Below are positions 60,134-64,000 of a stretch of DNA of 64,000 nucleotides, in pieces. Position 1 is the stretch's first letter; each line of letters starts with the position of its first letter. A program made the translations under genes and the position numbers. The notes under the pieces were generated by a model. The model ran no database searches. It saw only the letters and a list, made by a program, of their open reading frames with translations, and was not told the DNA's origin. This DNA comes from Monosporascus cannonballus. Its lineage: Eukaryota > Ascomycota > Sordariomycetes > Xylariales. The DNA lies in assembly GCA_004154925.1 (NCBI GenBank), contig QJNS01000058.1, positions 248,001-312,000 on the forward strand. Direction: 5' to 3'.

Positions 60134-60543
60134 TGACCTAACGGTCTTGGCTCCTGGAAACTGTCGGGGTCCTGTAAAGCCAGACCCCGACCTAGCTAAG
60201 AGGTCACGTGATTAGTTTAAAAGATTCAAGGGCCCTGATTGGTTAAAAAGGCGTAAGCCGGTTAAGTACCAAAGGGAGCATAAAGGGGCTTAAGGAAATT
60301 TAATTAAAAAAATGTCGTTAAGCTATAATAAATATCTTAAACCAAAACGAAAATATATACGTTTATTATTTCCATAGTTCAATTAATTTCAATTTATAAT
60401 ATAATATTATTACTTAAAGTATTTTTGGAATTACGAAACGTAATACGATTATTAAATTTATTATTTAGATTTTCACGATATTATTATTAACATAAATCCG
60501 TAAGACTTAAGTTTTATAATTAGTTAAACCGTTTAATTCGTTA
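60134..60543 (+). repeat. 5' LTR of copy A4, a third U3 variant
   Basis: Starts TGACCTAACGGTCTTGGC like type B, but after about 20 bases the U3 differs (CTGTCGGGGTCC...CCCCGACC, AGGTCACGTGAT), then joins the common R/U5 ending GTTAAACCGTTTAATTCGTTA. The first ~190 bases are GC-normal and the rest RIPped. It is 410 bases, slightly longer than type B. Confidence 0.78.
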
Positions 60544-63500
60544 TATTTTATAAGTTTTTATTTTGTAATATTGTTAAATTCTGAATAATATTTAATATTA
60601 ATAAAACATTAATTAGTATTTAGGAAACCCTTATTTAATAATTTTAACTTCAAATTCGGAAATTGGAAAAAAAATTGAACAAATTAAGGTTACGTTATTT
60701 GCTTAAGCTTTTTTTACTTCCATAAAATTAAGAAAGTTAAAGCCTTATAATTAAAAAAGTAATCCGTAAACTTTTTTAACTTAGTTACAAATTTAATTTT
60801 ACTTCTTAGACCTTAATAACCTAACGGATTAAGTTTTAATAGTAAAAATATATTTAACGGAAAATGCGAATAATTAAGTTAAGCTTATTATAAGAAATTT
60901 CCTAAAAATAAACAAGTTAAATAAGAAAATTTTTTTAATAAAAGTTTTTTATTTTATATTAATTTCGAAACTAAAATATATAACAATTTCGGTAATCTGA
61001 ATAAAAAACGATTTACGCTTTAACAATTTCTGCACTTCCGGTAAAAGAAATTTATATTTAAATACGCCGTAACCTTTAAAAGTTATGTAATTAAGATAAA
61101 ATAAAAAAATAACGAAAATAACGTTTTTATTAATATATTTTATATAGGGTTAAAGGATAATATAAAAATGAAATTATTCGGATTCAGTAATGCATTACCT
61201 TAAACCGGTATATCGTAAAAGTAATTAAGATTAATAATCGACAGTTTGAAAAACGATAAAAAAAAGGAATAATATGCCTTACGTTTAGGATATAACAAGT
61301 TTAATTAAAAGAAGAAATAAAACGTACCCCTTATTTCTTATAGAACGGCGCCAGGACTTATGGAATTCGACGTTACTTACAGATAAAACTAAAGTTAAAT
61401 TAAATACTTTAATTACGGCAGAATACGATATAAGGTTTATAAGTACAAAGAGCTCAAAGAATTACGATAGAATAATTGGATCTTTATATTAAAGAGATAA
61501 TCCAGGAATAATTAAGGAAATAATAGCAAAGTTATTAACATGATTCAGGCCAAATATATATCAGGCCTATAATAAAAAGTCCAATAATGATTATTACGAT
61601 AAGAAATTCGACGACAAATGCAAAAAACCAAAAAGTTAATTTAATAAGTTTTACGAATATAATAAAAAGCATTATAAGAGTAATTACGCAAGTATTAGAT
61701 TTAAATAAAAAAGGTTTATCCCGGAATTCCTAATCGATACCCCAGGATATATGCCATATATTGTCGACGACGGGAATATCCCGATTACGAAAAATAGAAA
61801 TAATATATTTATGAATAAATTATCAGTATATATTATAAAGTATTCGATTTTCCAAACTGTATCGGAAATAATAAAAAGAGTAAATAATAATATTAATATT
61901 TTTGAAGTATAACCCTAAAAGATATTTAGCAGCTGCCCGGAACGGAAAACTGGCCCGAAAGAAAATAATATTCGTAGGAAAACCCTTTTTATTATTATAA
62001 ATAATATAATTATTAAACGGAAAAAAAATTAATTTAATGTACGGTAAAAAAGCATTACTAAAACGTTATTACGGAGTTCCATTTTTAATTAATATTTATT
62101 ATAAATTTCTAGAAAAAGGAAATTATTTACAAAAAGATACATTAATTTATAGGAGATTTTTGAAATAATCATTAAAATAACGTATAATAAGATGTAATTA
62201 CAAATATAAGAAAATAATTTATCTAATAAGAAAAGGAATTCTAAGAAAATTAAAAATAATTAATACGGCTTAAAAAAACAATATGCCGGTAATAACGATA
62301 AATATAACAGTTTAACGCATTAAACAAAAAATATAAATAAGGTTTAATAATTTCGAATAAAAATTAAAAGAAAAGAATTACTTATAAGAAATTGCAGAAT
62401 AACGAAACCCAGAGGAATTAAAAGGAATTCCTAAGAAAAACTTTAAACGCAACAATAAAAATATTAATAATTTTATTATTTTGGATATATAAATTGGAAC
62501 ATATTAATATATTGTAACAATAGATTACGGAACTTTATGCGGGAATTATATTATACCGGATATAGTTAATAAACTTAAATTACTATGGAGATATAAGTTA
62601 AAACCTTATATAACAACAAATATCGAAAGTTAGGAATTCGCTTATAATAACGGAAAAGATATCAATAATATTAATTACCTCGAGATTCTTATTAAAAAAT
62701 GATACCAGATAATTAATTTCGATATCGTTTTATTTGGGAATTACGATATGATCTTAAGATTATTATGGATACGTTAATACGGAATGTTAATTAACGGCGG
62801 AATTTATTAAATAAAATTTACTTTTTTTTTATTAATAAACGAAAAAGAAATTAAAATTTTAATCTTTGATTAATAATAACGATAAATATAGGCATAAAAA
62901 TACGATAAAAACCTTATTACCTAAAGGAATAAAACATAAAAAAAACGGAAATTAAAAAAAGATATAACGTATTTTTATGATTATTAAAACGAAACTAAAG
63001 TAATTAAATAACGATTTAGAATAATAAATATAACAGTTTAAAAAGTTAACAAATTTATTTAATATATTATTATAATATTATAGATATAAGTATTTTTTAA
63101 AAAAGAATTTAATATAAAACTATTAGAACATAACGAATGGAATTATAAGATAATTTTTGAAAAAAGATTTTTAACAAAGTTTTACCTTATTTATAACTTT
63201 AATAAAAATAAATTACGTATTTTTAGAAAATACCTAAAAAATCGATTAAAGAAAAAATAGATTTGATTTTTAAAATTATTAGTAGGAAATTTTATATTTT
63301 TCGTAACGAAACAAAAACGGAAAATTATAACTTATAAATAATTATTAATATTTACATAATATTATTATTAAGAATTAAAATTATTACCCATAATTACGGA
63401 AACAAAAAACTAATTTTACATAATTAAATAATATATAACGTTTAATTTTAAAAATAAATATAGTTTTATTAAGATTAAAAAAAGATATAAATAAAAAATT

Positions 63501-64000
63501 ATTTTGAAAACGAAATACGGATTATTTAAGTATTTAATTATATTAATAAGATTTACAAACGTAATAATAATTTTCCGGCGAATAGTTAATTATATTACGA
63601 AGATATCTCGATATTTTCGTTATTTGTTTTTTCGACGATATTTTTATTTATATAAAAACAGAAAAAATATATGTAAAATATATTTATAAAGTTTTTTAAA
63701 TTTTACAAAACGTAAAGTTATTTATTAGTGCAAAATAATTTTAATTTTATATATAGGAAGTAAAATATCTAGGATATATTATTACCTTAAGACATATTTG
63801 GATAAACCTTAAGAAAATCGTTATAATTACAGAATGGCAAAGGTTAACGATAATTAAGGAAATATAGGCATTTTTTAAATTCGCCAATTATTATAGGATA
63901 TTTATTCGGAATTTTACTTAAATAATTGTATCCTTGACGAACTTTATAAAAAAAATTAAATAAATGTTATATACGGACAAGGCATTTTAGAATATTAAGA
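60544..64000 (+). pseudogene. Decayed gag-pol (5' part) of copy A4
   Basis: Gag is read in about 60600-61500. Its zinc knuckle at 61405-61446 has exact CX2CX4HX4C spacing, but all four ligands are Tyr (codons TAC, TAC, TAT, TAC). A retroviral-type aspartic protease relic begins at 62520 (IDYGTLCGNYIIPDIVNKLK, from D-S-G-A), with NFDIVLFGNYDMILRLLWI near 62710-62770 as the flap and I-L-G-x-x-W-L region. Reverse transcriptase follows at about 63490-63720: TNVIIIFRRIVNY (from TNAPATFQ), then, after a two-base deletion, F-F-D-D with both catalytic Asp codons (63634-63639) still present. The copy is dead because of many stops. Confidence 0.8.

Larger units (their letters stand above)
60134..64000 (+). 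mobile_element. Gypsy family A, copy A4 (RIP-decayed, truncated by window edge)
   Basis: Plus-strand copy: 5' LTR 60134-60543, gag, protease and reverse transcriptase, leaving the window within pol. It is the mirror image of A1 and faces away from A3. Detail is given under the gag-pol entry. Confidence 0.85.

Noticed and set aside
59905..60141. 78-codon plus-strand frame
   Set aside because: It lies within the solo LTR and the start of the next LTR, with no coding motif.
1..64000. Window as a centromere core
   Set aside because: AT-rich RIPped Gypsy nests are typical of some fungal centromeres, but also of other heterochromatin; an intact gene inside argues against a core, and sequence alone cannot decide.

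Overview
The window looks like a repeat-rich chromosome segment of a filamentous ascomycete (Pezizomycotina, plausibly a Sordariomycete). Most of it is extremely AT-rich and built from Ty3/Gypsy LTR retrotransposons decayed by C-to-T and G-to-A changes in the manner of RIP (repeat-induced point mutation). One intact multi-exon fungal gene lies in a GC-normal island. This assignment rests on the gene's intron style, the RIP-like decay and the element types; no species can be named from sequence alone.

Layout: 1-4595 is copy A1 of a Gypsy family (here family A), on the minus strand and cut by the window edge. 4596-8536 is unassigned AT-rich DNA holding one decayed reading frame and one GC-normal patch. 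Copy A2 (minus strand, LTRs 8537-8909 and 33737-34101) is split by a roughly 19-kb insertion. That insertion is bounded by LTRs of a second family, B (12369-12648 and 31133-31407), and B is itself interrupted by a third element, C (LTRs 20143-20348 and 27309-27514). This is a three-level nest. 34102-43935 is AT-rich with no recognisable gene. 43936-44690 is a GC-normal patch with hairpins, a five-unit tandem array and a family A LTR fragment.

The island at about 45.0-48.7 kb carries a complete CYP55A-type cytochrome P450 (nitric oxide reductase, P450nor) on the minus strand. It has eight exons and 403 codons, every expected catalytic residue is present, and there is no RIP damage. Upstream are a TATA box and a match to the nitrate-regulator (NirA/NIT4-type) site. 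Beyond the island lie a GC-rich inverted-repeat segment, a four-unit tandem repeat and a decayed PIF/Harbinger-type transposase (about 49.1-49.65 kb). Copy A3 of family A follows (50944-57649, both LTRs, minus strand), then a GC-normal spacer with a divergent LTR-like sequence and a decayed frame, a solo LTR (59739-60127), and copy A4 on the plus strand (60134 to the window end).

The only gene I would call functional is the P450nor gene. The rest is the remains of mobile elements. The most interesting points are an accessory antisense reading frame beside the 3' LTR of family A, the exchange of U3 regions between LTRs that share R/U5, the unequal mutation of LTR pairs, and the survival of an intact denitrification gene between decayed retrotransposons.
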